From Rhodocyclaceae bacterium UBA2250 (lineage in GTDB: Bacteria > Pseudomonadota > Gammaproteobacteria > Burkholderiales > Rhodocyclaceae), in contig DDXW01000045.1 of assembly GCA_002347285.1 (NCBI GenBank), positions 1 to 56,896 on the forward strand: 56,896 nt of DNA, read 5' to 3'. The notes beneath the pieces are model-generated. The model ran no database searches. It saw only the letters and a list, made by a program, of their open reading frames with translations, and was not told where the DNA came from. Of this stretch, positions 19,652-28,164 are shown piece after piece. Numbering within the stretch: position 1 is the first letter of the stretch; the number at the start of each line of letters is the position of its first letter. Both the position numbers and the translations under genes were made by a program.

Positions 19652-20536
19652 CTAGTCGACGGCGTAGGGCAGCGGCAGGATTTCGGCGCGCGGGCCCGCC
19701 GGGCTGCCGACATGGACTTCGCCCGCCTCGGCGCCCGAGGACTGGACGACCAGCAGGCACTCGCCGCCGCCCGCCGGGGCCGGCGCCGACAGCACCACCG
19801 CACCGCAATGCTGGTCGCCGGCTTCGGGCGTGAACACCTCCGTGCCCGGCGGCACGAGGGCGGCGAGCTTCGCCCGATACATGCGGCGCTTGACCTTGCC
19901 GAGATACTGGGTGCGGGCGACGACCTCCTGGCCCGGATAGCAGCCCTTCTGGAAGCTGACGCCGCCGACCGCCGGCAGTTCGTAATTGGCCATCTGCGGG
20001 GTGAACAGCTCCTGCGTCGCCGCCGTGATGCGCGGCATGCCGTGCCTGATCTCGGCAAGATGCCAGTCGGCGAGGGTGCCGGCCGGCGGCAGCCCGGCAG
20101 GTTGCGTGCCGGCAGGCACGGCCAGCACGACGCGGTCGGCATCGAGGCGGATCGCGATGCCGCCTTCGCAGGGGGCCGTGCGCATCGTTTCGGCCGGGCC
20201 GAGCGCGGCCCCGCACACGCCGATCAGCACCCGCTCGCCGGAAACGTCGGCAAGCCTGACTTTGCTCCGCAGCACGTACATCGAGAGCTTCTTGAGGATG
20301 GCAGGCAGGATGTCGGCAGACAACAGCAGGTAGTAGTCGCCGCCTTCGCGCCAGATCAGGAAGGTCGCGATCAGGCGGCCTTTCGGGGTGCACAGGCCGG
20401 CATGGCGTGCCGTGCCTTCGGCGAGATGGTTGATGTCGTTGGTCAGCAGGTTGTGCAGGAAGCCGGCGGCTTCCTCGCCGCTGGCGCGGATCAGGCCCTG
20501 ATCGGCGAGCGTTGCGGAAAATGGGGTCTGGTTCAT
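19652..20536 (-). CDS. ygfZ: Folate-binding Fe-S biogenesis protein YgfZ
   Basis: A 294-residue GcvT-like protein that uses tetrahydrofolate and supports assembly or repair of Fe-S enzymes. The hallmark KGCYPGQEV motif is present (FQKGCYPGQEVVART, about 209-223), as is the N-terminal FLHNLLTNDI block. Full length for the family. Divergent from mltG with 58 bp between starts. Confidence 0.93.
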   Translation of the reverse strand: MNQTPFSATLADQGLIRASGEEAAGFLHNLLTNDINHLAEGTARHAGLCTPKGRLIATFLIWREGGDYYLLLSADILPAILKKLSMYVLRSKVRLADVSGERVLIGVCGAALGPAETMRTAPCEGGIAIRLDADRVVLAVPAGTQPAGLPPAGTLADWHLAEIRHGMPRITAATQELFTPQMANYELPAVGGVSFQKGCYPGQEVVARTQYLGKVKRRMYRAKLAALVPPGTEVFTPEAGDQHCGAVVLSAPAPAGGGECLLVVQSSGAEAGEVHVGSPAGPRAEILPLPYAVD

Positions 20537-20594
20537 GGTTGATCGGCGGTCGGTTGGCAGTCGGTTCGTCTGGAGCGGCTATCATAGCCGCTTC

Positions 20595-21611
20595 ATGAAG
20601 CGTTACATCGGAAGACTCCTGCTCGGCCTCGGCTTCGGTACGTTGTTGCTTTGCGCCGGCGGCGGCTGGCTGGCTTGGCAAGCAGTTACGGCCGTTCCGC
20701 TCGAACTCAACCCCCGCGGCGTGGTGGATTTCGACATCCGTCCCGGCCTCGGCCTCAAGGGGGCGGCCCACGAAATGGCCCGCGCCGGGGTCGGCATCGA
20801 GCCCTGGCAGTTCGCGCTGCTCGGCCGGCTCGCCGGGCGGGACCGCAGCATCCAGGCCGGCAGCTACGAGGTCGGCCCGGGCGTGACGTCCTGGCAGTTG
20901 CTCGAGAAGCTGACGGCCGGCGACGTCACGCAGACCGCGCTGGTCGTCGTCGAAGGCAGGACCTTCCGCGAACTGCGCACCCAGATCGACGCCCATCCCG
21001 ACCTGCGCCACGACACCGCCGGCCTGACGGACGCCGAAATCCTCCACCGCATCGGCGCGACCGAAAGCCATCCCGAGGGCCTGTTTTTCCCCGACACCTA
21101 TCTGTTCGCCCGTCAGTCGAGCGACCTGATCCTCTACCGCCGCGCCTACGACGCGATGGCCAGGCGGCTCGCCGCCGCGTGGGAAAGACGCGATCCTTCA
21201 GTCCCATACAAGAGCATCCGCGAGGCGCTGATCATGGCCTCGATCGTCGAGAAGGAAACCGGTCGTGCCGAAGACCGCGGCAAGGTCGCCTCGGTGTTCG
21301 TCAATCGGCTGCGGAAGGGAATGCCGCTGCAGACCGATCCGACGGTGATCTACGGCATGGGCGAGAAGTTCGACGGCAACCTGCGGAAACGCGACCTCGA
21401 GACCGACACCCCCTGGAACACCTATACGCGCGCCGGCTTGCCGCCGACGCCGATCGCCCTGCCGGGCATGGCCTCGCTCGAGGCTGCGCTCAACCCGCCG
21501 CCGAGCGACTTCCTCTACTTCGTTGCCCGCGGCGACGGCTCCAGCGCCTTTTCGCGTTCGCTGGAGGAGCATAATCGCGCCGTGGCGAAATATCAGTTGG
21601 GCAGGAAATGA
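20595..21611 (+). CDS. mltG: Endolytic murein transglycosylase MltG
   Basis: A 338-residue inner-membrane protein that cuts nascent glycan strands. Residues 8-28 form one N-terminal transmembrane helix; the rest is periplasmic, with the LysM-like region and the YceG core. The catalytic Glu is in MASIVEKETG, and the FFPDTYLF and TDPTVIYG blocks are typical. The ATG at 20595 (MKRYIGR) is chosen because it places the membrane anchor at the N-terminus; the 20 residues available upstream do not look like coding sequence. ATGA overlap with tmk. First gene of a tightly coupled run of five. Confidence 0.93.
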   Translation: MKRYIGRLLLGLGFGTLLLCAGGGWLAWQAVTAVPLELNPRGVVDFDIRPGLGLKGAAHEMARAGVGIEPWQFALLGRLAGRDRSIQAGSYEVGPGVTSWQLLEKLTAGDVTQTALVVVEGRTFRELRTQIDAHPDLRHDTAGLTDAEILHRIGATESHPEGLFFPDTYLFARQSSDLILYRRAYDAMARRLAAAWERRDPSVPYKSIREALIMASIVEKETGRAEDRGKVASVFVNRLRKGMPLQTDPTVIYGMGEKFDGNLRKRDLETDTPWNTYTRAGLPPTPIALPGMASLEAALNPPPSDFLYFVARGDGSSAFSRSLEEHNRAVAKYQLGRK

Positions 21612-22222
21612 CGGTACCAGGCAAGTTCATCACCCTCGAAGGCGTCGATGGCGCGGGCAAGAGCACCCACCTCGACTGGCTGGTCGCGCACCTGCGCGGC
21701 CAGGGCCGCACCGTGGTGCAGAGCCGCGAGCCGGGCGGCACCCCGCTCGGCGAGAAATTGCGCGAACTGCTGCTGCATGAGGCGATGCATCTCGAAACCG
21801 AGGCGCTGCTGATGTTCGCGGCCCGCCGCGAGCACATGGAACTCGTTATAAAACCTGCGCTTGCGCGCGGCGACTGGGTGGTCTCCGACCGCTTCACCGA
21901 CGCGAGCTTCGCCTACCAGGGCGGGGGCCGGGGCCTTGCGCTCGACAAGCTCGCCCGCCTCGAAGACTGGGTGCAGGAAGGCTTCCAGCCCGACCTGACC
22001 CTGCTGTTCGACCTGCCGATCGGCATCGCCGCCCAGCGCATGGCCGGCGCCGCCCGCCAGCTCGACCGCTTCGAGCAGGAACAGGCCGACTTCCACGAGC
22101 GCGTGCGTGCCGCCTACCTGCGGCGCGCGGCCGAAAATCCGGGCCGGATCCGCGTCATCGACGGCAGCCAAAGCATCGAATCGATCCGGAAACAACTTGA
22201 AGATATTCTGACAAGTGTCTGA
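21608..22222 (+). CDS. tmk: Thymidylate kinase
   Basis: A 204-residue dTMP kinase making dTDP. Walker A is in LEGVDGAGKST (residues 8-18), the DR motif in SDRFTDASFAYQGGGRG, and the lid region in ARQLDRFEQE. Normal length. ATGA overlap with mltG upstream and overlap with the GTG start of holB downstream. Confidence 0.96.
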   Translation: MTVPGKFITLEGVDGAGKSTHLDWLVAHLRGQGRTVVQSREPGGTPLGEKLRELLLHEAMHLETEALLMFAARREHMELVIKPALARGDWVVSDRFTDASFAYQGGGRGLALDKLARLEDWVQEGFQPDLTLLFDLPIGIAAQRMAGAARQLDRFEQEQADFHERVRAAYLRRAAENPGRIRVIDGSQSIESIRKQLEDILTSV

Positions 22223-23231
22223 GTATAAAGGACTACAAATCGAAATCTGGCGGTCGCTGACTGGGGCGGAGATGCCGCTGCCGCATGCGCTGCTGTTCGC
22301 CGGGCCGAAGGGGGTGGGCAAGCGTGAGACGGCCGATGAGCTGGCCTTGCGCCTGCTGTGCGAGTCCCGTCCGGGCCCTTACGAGACCGCCTGCGGCACC
22401 TGCGCCTCCTGCGTGATGATGGCGAGCGGCTCGCATCCCGACTACCGGCTGGTCCAGCCCGAGGCGGCCGAGGAGGAAGGCGAGGGCGGCGAGTCCGACA
22501 AGAAGAAGAGCAAGCAGATCCGCATCGGCCAGGTCAGGGAGCTCGAGGAGTTCTTCCACGTCGGCGGCCACCGGGGCGGGGCGCGCGTTTGTGTGATCGA
22601 TCCGGCCGAGGCGATGAACCCCGTCGTCGCCAACTCACTTCTCAAGATACTTGAAGAACCATCTGCATCATTCTATTTTTTAATAATATCTCACAGGTGG
22701 AGAAATCTGCTGCCGACGCTCTTGAGCCGTGTGCGCCGCGTTATGTTCAATCCGCCGGCCGGCCGCCAGGCCCAGGAGTGGCTCGCCCGCAACAAGGTTC
22801 CGGATGGCGCCAAGTGGCTGGACTTTTTCGGCAACGCCCCCCTGGCCGTCGCCGATGCCGCCGCATCCGGCCGCCTCAGGAAGCTCGATGCGATCATCGC
22901 CGATCTGCTCGATCCGCAGGAGCCGCTCGCCCAGGCCGCGCGCTGGGAAGCGCACGTCAAGGCCGAAGGCGGGCTCGCCATGGAAGAACTGGTGATCGCG
23001 GTGCAGAAATGGCTGCACGATCTCGGCCAAGCCGCGACCGGTGCCGCGCCACGCTATTTTCCCCAGCAGAACAAGACCTTGTCCGCCCTCGGGCAGCGCC
23101 TCTCGCTGCCGCTGCTGCTCCAGGCGCAGCGCCAGGTCGGTCAGTTGCGCCGCTGGGCCAACCATCCGCTCAATCCGCGGCTCTTCCTCGAAGATCTGTG
23201 CGTACGCGCCTTCCGCCCCCTCGGTCTATGA
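22215..23231 (+). CDS. holB: DNA polymerase III delta-prime subunit
   Basis: A 338-residue clamp-loader subunit. The N-terminal AAA+ core has FAGPKGVGK, a four-Cys zinc module (CGTCASC and flanking Cys), a charged insert rich in E and K (about 90-105), NSLLKILEEP, and LLSRVRRV in place of the usual SRC. GTG start overlapping the tmk stop by 8 bases. An abrupt AT-rich patch at about 22637-22690 contains A/T-ending codons and a T TTT TTA heptamer in the zero frame; reading continues normally through it. The usual betaproteobacterial order has a pilZ gene between holB and tatD; here it is missing and holB joins tatD by ATGA. Confidence 0.93.
   Translation: MSEYKGLQIEIWRSLTGAEMPLPHALLFAGPKGVGKRETADELALRLLCESRPGPYETACGTCASCVMMASGSHPDYRLVQPEAAEEEGEGGESDKKKSKQIRIGQVRELEEFFHVGGHRGGARVCVIDPAEAMNPVVANSLLKILEEPSASFYFLIISHRWRNLLPTLLSRVRRVMFNPPAGRQAQEWLARNKVPDGAKWLDFFGNAPLAVADAAASGRLRKLDAIIADLLDPQEPLAQAARWEAHVKAEGGLAMEELVIAVQKWLHDLGQAATGAAPRYFPQQNKTLSALGQRLSLPLLLQAQRQVGQLRRWANHPLNPRLFLEDLCVRAFRPLGL
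22676..22682 (+). other. Possible -1 slippery heptamer T TTT TTA in holB
   Basis: Zero-frame codons are TAT TTT TTA, matching the X XXY YYZ pattern. The -1 frame stays open to 24007 and is the tatD frame. No clear downstream pseudoknot was found by eye, so function is doubtful. Confidence 0.2.
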
Positions 23232-24007
23232 CTTCGCTGGTCGATTCCCACTGCCACCTCGACTTCCCCGAATTCGCCGGCAACCTGCCCGCGGTGCTGC
23301 AGGCCATGGCGGACAAGGGCGTCGGCTGGGCGCTGTGCGCCGGTGTCACGCTCGAGCGCTTCCCGAAGATGCTCGAACTGGTCGCGCCGCATGCCAACCT
23401 GTTCGCCGCCGTCGGCGTGCATCCCGATACCGAGGAGCCCGCACGCGAGCCGGACGCCGCCACACTGGTGGCGCTCGCCGCCGACCCGAAGGTGGTGGCG
23501 ATCGGCGAAACCGGCCTCGACTATTACCGCCTGACCGGCGACCTCGAGTGGCAGCGCGAGCGGTTCCGCACCCATATCCGCGCCGCGAAGCAATGCGGCA
23601 AGCCCTTGATCATCCACACGCGCTCGGCCGCCGCCGATACCCTGCGCCTGCTGAAGGAGGAGGGCGCGGAGCAGGCGGGCGGCGTCTTCCACTGCTTCAC
23701 CGAGACGGCCGAGGTGGCGCGCCAGGCCCTCGATCTCGGCTTCCACGTCTCGTTTTCGGGCATCGTCACCTTCAAGAACGCGGTCGAACTCAAGGGGGTG
23801 GCGAAAATGGTGCCGCTCGACCGCCTGCTGGTCGAGACCGATTCCCCCTATCTCGCCCCGGTGCCTTATCGCGGCAAGACCAACCAGCCGGCCTACGTGC
23901 TCCACGTGGCGGAGGAAATCGCCCGCTTGCGCGATCTGCCGCTCGAAGCGGTGGCCCGGGCGACCACCGCCAACTTCTTCAACCTTTTCCGGGCAGCCAA
24001 GCCATGA
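23228..24007 (+). CDS. tatD: TatD-family metal-dependent hydrolase
   Basis: A 259-residue TIM-barrel hydrolase of the TatD/YcfH type. Metal ligands are visible in DSHCHLDF (N-terminal HxH), GETGLDYY (Glu), IIHTR (His), FHCFTET (His) and LVETDSPYLAP (Asp). Family members act as 3'-5' DNA exonucleases or D-aminoacyl-tRNA deacylase-like enzymes. ATGA overlaps on both sides, with holB upstream and the ankyrin gene downstream. Confidence 0.93.
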   Translation: MTSLVDSHCHLDFPEFAGNLPAVLQAMADKGVGWALCAGVTLERFPKMLELVAPHANLFAAVGVHPDTEEPAREPDAATLVALAADPKVVAIGETGLDYYRLTGDLEWQRERFRTHIRAAKQCGKPLIIHTRSAAADTLRLLKEEGAEQAGGVFHCFTETAEVARQALDLGFHVSFSGIVTFKNAVELKGVAKMVPLDRLLVETDSPYLAPVPYRGKTNQPAYVLHVAEEIARLRDLPLEAVARATTANFFNLFRAAKP

Positions 24008-24654
24008 ACCAGCGCATGCACTCCATTCTCGCCATCCTCGCCGCCGGCCTGCTGTTCGCGGCGGCACCGATCCAGGCGGGCGTTTACGAAGAGATCCTGC
24101 AGGCCGCCACGACGGGCGATACCGGCAAGGTCGTCGATTTGCTCAAGCGGGGGATGGACGTCAATACCGCCGATCAGGACGGCAATACCCTGATGATGAT
24201 CGCGGTGCGCGAGAACAACCTCGAGCTGGTCCGCTTCCTGCTGGACAACCGCGCCAACGCGCAGCGCCGCAACCGCGTCGGCGATACCGCGCTGATGCTC
24301 GCCGCGCTGCAGGGGCACGAGGAAATCGTCAAGCTGATGCTGGAGCGCAAGGTCGATCCGAAGCTGCCGGCGCCGGGCTGGAATGCGCTGCATTACGCAG
24401 CCTTCGAAAACCGCGCCAGGATCCTGACGATGCTGCTCAACGCCGGCGCGGACATCAACGCGCTCGCGCCGAACGGCTCGACCGCCCTGATGCTGGCCGC
24501 GAAGCGCGGGCATCTCGACGCCGTGCGCGTGCTGGTCAACCGCCATGCGGAACTCAATCAGATCGATCGCGACGAGGGCACCGCCCTCGACATGGCGAAA
24601 AAGGCCGGCCATGTCGAAATCATCAACCTGCTGCGCCGGGTCGGAGCGCGCTGA
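24004..24654 (+). CDS. Secreted ankyrin-repeat protein
   Basis: A 216-residue protein. Residues 1-25 form a signal peptide (hydrophobic ILAILAAGLLFAAA, cleavage near IQA-GV). The remainder is about five ankyrin repeats, with recognisable units such as DGNTLMMIAVRENNLELVRFLLDN, split here as TLMMIAV and ELVRFLL, then TALMLAA, NALHYAA, TALMLAAKRGH and TALDMAKKAGH. Probably periplasmic and protein-binding. Last gene of the mltG-tmk-holB-tatD run, joined to tatD by ATGA. Confidence 0.9.
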   Translation: MNQRMHSILAILAAGLLFAAAPIQAGVYEEILQAATTGDTGKVVDLLKRGMDVNTADQDGNTLMMIAVRENNLELVRFLLDNRANAQRRNRVGDTALMLAALQGHEEIVKLMLERKVDPKLPAPGWNALHYAAFENRARILTMLLNAGADINALAPNGSTALMLAAKRGHLDAVRVLVNRHAELNQIDRDEGTALDMAKKAGHVEIINLLRRVGAR

Positions 24655-24731
24655 GCGTCTTATTTCTTTCTGCCTGTAGAATCGCCGCAAAAGAACAAGC
24701 GCATCAATCGCATCTCTAGGGGGAGCAACGC

Positions 24732-25430
24732 ATGGCCATTGCATCCGCAAGCCTGGTGCGGCTTGTCGGGGAGGAGCGTCCCGCAATTCCGGCGACTGAT
24801 TGGGAGCCGGCGTTTTTCGCTGGCGGCAGCCGGCTCTGCCCGGATCTGCCGGGGCCCGACCACTGCGACCGCTATCTCGATCATCTGCAACGGCGGATCG
24901 GCCGCGAGCCGCGCGATCTGCTCGCGCACGTCCGCAGGATCCTGCTGGCGCACGCATTCCAGCGGAACGCAGAGGTCGAGGAAGGCCTGTCCGAACTGTT
25001 CGGGATCCTGGGCGGCAAGGGACAGAGCCTGCGCAAGCGGCTGCTCGATCTCTGCCGCCCGATCCTGGCCCCCGGCCGGCTGCCGGCGCTGGAAGCCGCA
25101 ATGGCCGGACAGCACGGCGGCGCGCGCACCGATGCGCTTCCCCTCGTCGTGCGGCAGCAACGGGAAGAGGAGGGGGCGGCATCCGGCCGGAAGGATGCGC
25201 TGGCCGAAGCGGCCGAATGTCTGGACAACGGCCAGGTCGAGGAGGCGCTGGTCCTGCTGGAGGGGGCCTTGCTGGAACGGCCGAACGACGCCGAAATCAC
25301 CCGCGCCCTGCTGGACATCTATCGGCGTTCGCGGGACCTGCCGCGGCTGCAGGCGATGCGCGGCCGGCTGGCCGATCTCGATGAAGCGATCCGGCAGCTT
25401 TGGGATCAGGCGGCCGCCGCGACCGGGTGA
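24732..25430 (+). CDS. Unknown protein, first gene of the kinase-GTPase operon
   Basis: A 232-residue soluble protein that I do not recognise as a whole. The middle is helical and rich in Leu/Arg. The C-terminal part (about 153-215) reads as a TPR/FimV-C-like pair of helices: CLDNGQVEEALVLL, ALLERPND, ITRALLDIYRRSRD. A good Shine-Dalgarno (AGGGGGAG) precedes the ATG. The stop overlaps the GTG of the next gene (GTGA). It probably acts as a protein-interaction adaptor in the signalling operon; this is inference. Confidence 0.7.
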   Translation: MAIASASLVRLVGEERPAIPATDWEPAFFAGGSRLCPDLPGPDHCDRYLDHLQRRIGREPRDLLAHVRRILLAHAFQRNAEVEEGLSELFGILGGKGQSLRKRLLDLCRPILAPGRLPALEAAMAGQHGGARTDALPLVVRQQREEEGAASGRKDALAEAAECLDNGQVEEALVLLEGALLERPNDAEITRALLDIYRRSRDLPRLQAMRGRLADLDEAIRQLWDQAAAATG

Positions 25431-26662
25431 TCGGCGTGAAGCGCAAGGACCTTCCCCTGCTGGTCGATCTGATCGGCGCCAACCAGCGCATGCGCAACAC
25501 CTTCGCCATGGTTTTCGACGGACCGGCGAAAGGCGTCTGCAAGCTGGCTGACGCGGGCAAGGCCGACGTCGTCGTCGTCGATGCGGATCACATCGGCGCG
25601 CGCGAAGAGTGGGATGTCTATCGGCGCAAGCACCCCCACTGCGCCGCGATCGCCATCACCGCCGGCGGCGTGACGCTGCCGGGCATCGACGCGGTGATCG
25701 CCAAGCCGCTCAAGGTCGAGGTCTTCATCGAAGCCATCAAGCGCCTGGCCGCGCAGCCCCGCGAAGAGGGGAAACCCGCCGCAGCGCCGGTCGAGGAGAA
25801 GCCCTCGCCGCGCGCGCCAGCGCCGGAGGCGACGATCACCGAGGTGCGTCCGCAGGGACAGGCGCCCGAAGGGGAAACCCGGCAGCTGCCGAGCCTGCGG
25901 CTGACGACAGAGAAAGACGAGGCAGGGAAGGGGGCGCCATCCCCGGTCGCGCCGAAAGACTACAGCGACGTCTGCGGCAAGGCCGCGGACATCGACTGCG
26001 AGGACGAGCACCAGGTCGCCAGCGTCCAGTTGCCGGTGCAGCGCTACCTGCTCGAGAAGCTCATGCAGGCGGCCGCCGAGAGCGAGCGGCTGAACCGGCC
26101 GGTGGCGGTCGCCCTCAAGGGCAACCCGCTCGCGGTGTTCTTCAACGAGCCGAAACAGGCCGGCTCGCGGCTGTCGGACGAACTGCTGCAGCGCCTGTGC
26201 AAGACGACCTACCCCGCCGAAGCGCTGGAGATGCGCGAGGTCGGTGCGGCGGCGCCGGAACATGAAGGGCTTGCCCTGATCGGCCACGACGCCGTGCTCT
26301 GGAAGGTCGCCGCGTGGACCTACCGGGGCCGGCTGCCCGAAGAGCTGCATCCGGGCAAGCGCGTCTATCTGCGCCATTGGCCCAACCTGACCCGCCTGCT
26401 GGAACTGCCCGATGCCCTGCGCATCGCTGCCGTCATGGTCGATCAGCCGATCGCCATGGCCCGCGTGGCGGAAGCGCTGCAGATCCCGCAGCGCCACGTC
26501 TTCGCCTTCTGCGGCTGCGCGCACGCGATCGGCCTGCTGGGCCAGGCCAAGCGCGCCGCCGATCACGTGTTCGAGCAGCCGGTCGCGCCGGCGGAGCCGG
26601 TGGTCGAGCGCCGGCGGCTCGGCCAGATCATGCGCTACCTGAAGGGGCTGGTGACGCGATGA
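25427..26662 (+). CDS. Receiver-like protein with Pro-rich linker and C-terminal winged-helix-like region
   Basis: A 411-residue cytoplasmic protein starting at GTG 25427, coupled to the preceding gene; an in-frame ATG at 25400 lies inside that gene and is less likely. Residues 8-107 resemble a response-regulator receiver: VVVVDADH at the phospho-acceptor position and AKPLKVEVFIEAI at the conserved Lys, but the N-terminal acidic pair is not evident, so it may be a pseudo-receiver. A linker of about 110-190 is rich in Pro, Glu and Ala. The C-terminal domain (195-375) is unknown apart from a winged-helix-like end (IAAVMVDQPIAMARVAEAL). ATGA overlap with the kinase gene. Confidence 0.7.
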   Translation: MIGVKRKDLPLLVDLIGANQRMRNTFAMVFDGPAKGVCKLADAGKADVVVVDADHIGAREEWDVYRRKHPHCAAIAITAGGVTLPGIDAVIAKPLKVEVFIEAIKRLAAQPREEGKPAAAPVEEKPSPRAPAPEATITEVRPQGQAPEGETRQLPSLRLTTEKDEAGKGAPSPVAPKDYSDVCGKAADIDCEDEHQVASVQLPVQRYLLEKLMQAAAESERLNRPVAVALKGNPLAVFFNEPKQAGSRLSDELLQRLCKTTYPAEALEMREVGAAAPEHEGLALIGHDAVLWKVAAWTYRGRLPEELHPGKRVYLRHWPNLTRLLELPDALRIAAVMVDQPIAMARVAEALQIPQRHVFAFCGCAHAIGLLGQAKRAADHVFEQPVAPAEPVVERRRLGQIMRYLKGLVTR

Positions 26663-28164
26663 CGACCGTCCAGAAGAACCTGCCGTCCGACACGATGCTG
26701 CACGAGTACCGCATCGACCGCGTCCTCGGCGTCGGCGCCTTCGGCATCACCTATCAGGGGCTGGACACCAACCTCAACATCGCGGTCGCCATCAAGGAAT
26801 ACTTCCCGGCCGAGCTGGTGGAGCGCGACGGCGTCAAGGTCAAGCTCAAGTCGGCCGCCGACGAGGAGCTCTACCGCTTCGGCCTGGACGCCTTCGTCAG
26901 CGAGGCGCGCATCCTGGCCCGGCTCAAGGATCCGAACATCGTCCGCATCTCGCGTTATTTCAACGCGAACGGCACGGCGTATTTCGTCATGGATTACGAG
27001 GAGGGCGCCACGCTCGCCGAGCTGCTGCAGCGGGAAGGCGGCCGGCGGATGGACGAGGCGCGCCTGCGCGAACTGCTGCTGCCGCTGCTCAAGGGCTTGC
27101 GCACCATCCATGCGAAACAGTACCTGCACCGCGACATCAAGCCGGGCAACATCTACCTCCGCAAGGACGGCTCGCCCCTGCTGATCGACTTCGGCGCGGC
27201 CAAGCTGGAATTCGGCTCGGCGGGGGCGCAGGGTTTCTGCGCCCTGACGCCGGGTTATGCGCCGCTCGAGCAGTACGACGAGTTCGGCGACCAGGGCCCG
27301 TGGTCGGACCTGTACGCCCTCGGCGCGACCCTCTATCGCTGCATCACGGGCAACACGCCGGTGGCGGCCGCCAGCCGCCATTCCGCGCTGCGCATGGGGA
27401 TGGAGGACCCGCTGATGCCGGCGGTGCATGCGGCGGGCAGCGACTACTCCCCGGCGTTCCTGCAGGTCATCGACTGGATGCTGGCGCTCAAGCCGGCGGA
27501 TCGCGCGCCCAGCGCCGGGAAGGTGCTGGAGCGCCTGCAGTCCGACGGCGGCAGCGGCGGCGAACCGACCACCACCACCGCCTTCCTGTACAAGCCCAGG
27601 CAGTGCGTCCGCAACCACAAGATCCTGTTCGTCGGCCCGGTCGGGGCGGGGAAGAGTACCGCGATCGCCGCCCTGAGCGACACCGGCACGGTCAGCACCG
27701 ACCAGGCGGCCTCCGACATGACGCGCGCCAGGAAGTCGCAGACCACCGTCGCGATGGACTACGGCATCATGAACGTCAGCGAGACCGAGCGCATCCATCT
27801 CTACGGCGCGCCGGGGCAGGAGCGCTTCGACTTCATGTGGAGCATCCTGCAGCAGGGCGTGCTCGGGCTGGTGATCCTCGTCGACAATTCGCGCAAGGCG
27901 CCCTTCGACGATCTCGCCTTCTACCTCAAGTGGTTCGACGAGCTGATCGGGCGGACCAAGGTGGTGATCGGCGTCAACTTCGCCGCCGCCGGCCCGGGGC
28001 CCGACCTCGAAAGCTATCATCGCTTCCTGCTCGACGAGAAGTTCGCGCCGCGCATCAACCCGCCGATCTTCGAGGTCGATGCGCGCGACAAGACCGACAT
28101 GGCGACGCTGATCCAGGCGCTGCTCGTCTCCCTCGACCCCGGTGTGCCCGACTATGACATCTAA
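26659..28164 (+). CDS. Ser/Thr protein kinase fused to a COG2229-type GTPase
   Basis: A 501-residue two-domain protein. Residues 15-295 are a Hanks-type kinase with glycine loop GVGAFG (24-29), Lys46 (AIKEYFPAE), catalytic HRDIKPGN (His157-Asp159), DFGAAK (177-182) and a PGYAPLEQY activation-segment end. After a short linker, residues 318-495 form a small GTPase: P-loop GPVGAGKST (326-334), switch I region near TTVAMDYG, G3 YGAPGQERFDFMW (382 onward). The G4 motif is degenerate (GVNFAA instead of NKxD). This GTPase type pairs with Roadblock proteins in actinobacterial conservons (CvnD/CvnB), and a Roadblock gene lies 667 bp downstream. No transmembrane segment is seen. Confidence 0.9.
   Translation: MTTVQKNLPSDTMLHEYRIDRVLGVGAFGITYQGLDTNLNIAVAIKEYFPAELVERDGVKVKLKSAADEELYRFGLDAFVSEARILARLKDPNIVRISRYFNANGTAYFVMDYEEGATLAELLQREGGRRMDEARLRELLLPLLKGLRTIHAKQYLHRDIKPGNIYLRKDGSPLLIDFGAAKLEFGSAGAQGFCALTPGYAPLEQYDEFGDQGPWSDLYALGATLYRCITGNTPVAAASRHSALRMGMEDPLMPAVHAAGSDYSPAFLQVIDWMLALKPADRAPSAGKVLERLQSDGGSGGEPTTTTAFLYKPRQCVRNHKILFVGPVGAGKSTAIAALSDTGTVSTDQAASDMTRARKSQTTVAMDYGIMNVSETERIHLYGAPGQERFDFMWSILQQGVLGLVILVDNSRKAPFDDLAFYLKWFDELIGRTKVVIGVNFAAAGPGPDLESYHRFLLDEKFAPRINPPIFEVDARDKTDMATLIQALLVSLDPGVPDYDI

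Noticed and set aside
22697..24007. Upstream extension of the tatD frame into holB
   Set aside because: Arg/Pro-rich shadow of holB; TatD proteins begin at the DSHCHLDF region, so the start at 23228 is used.
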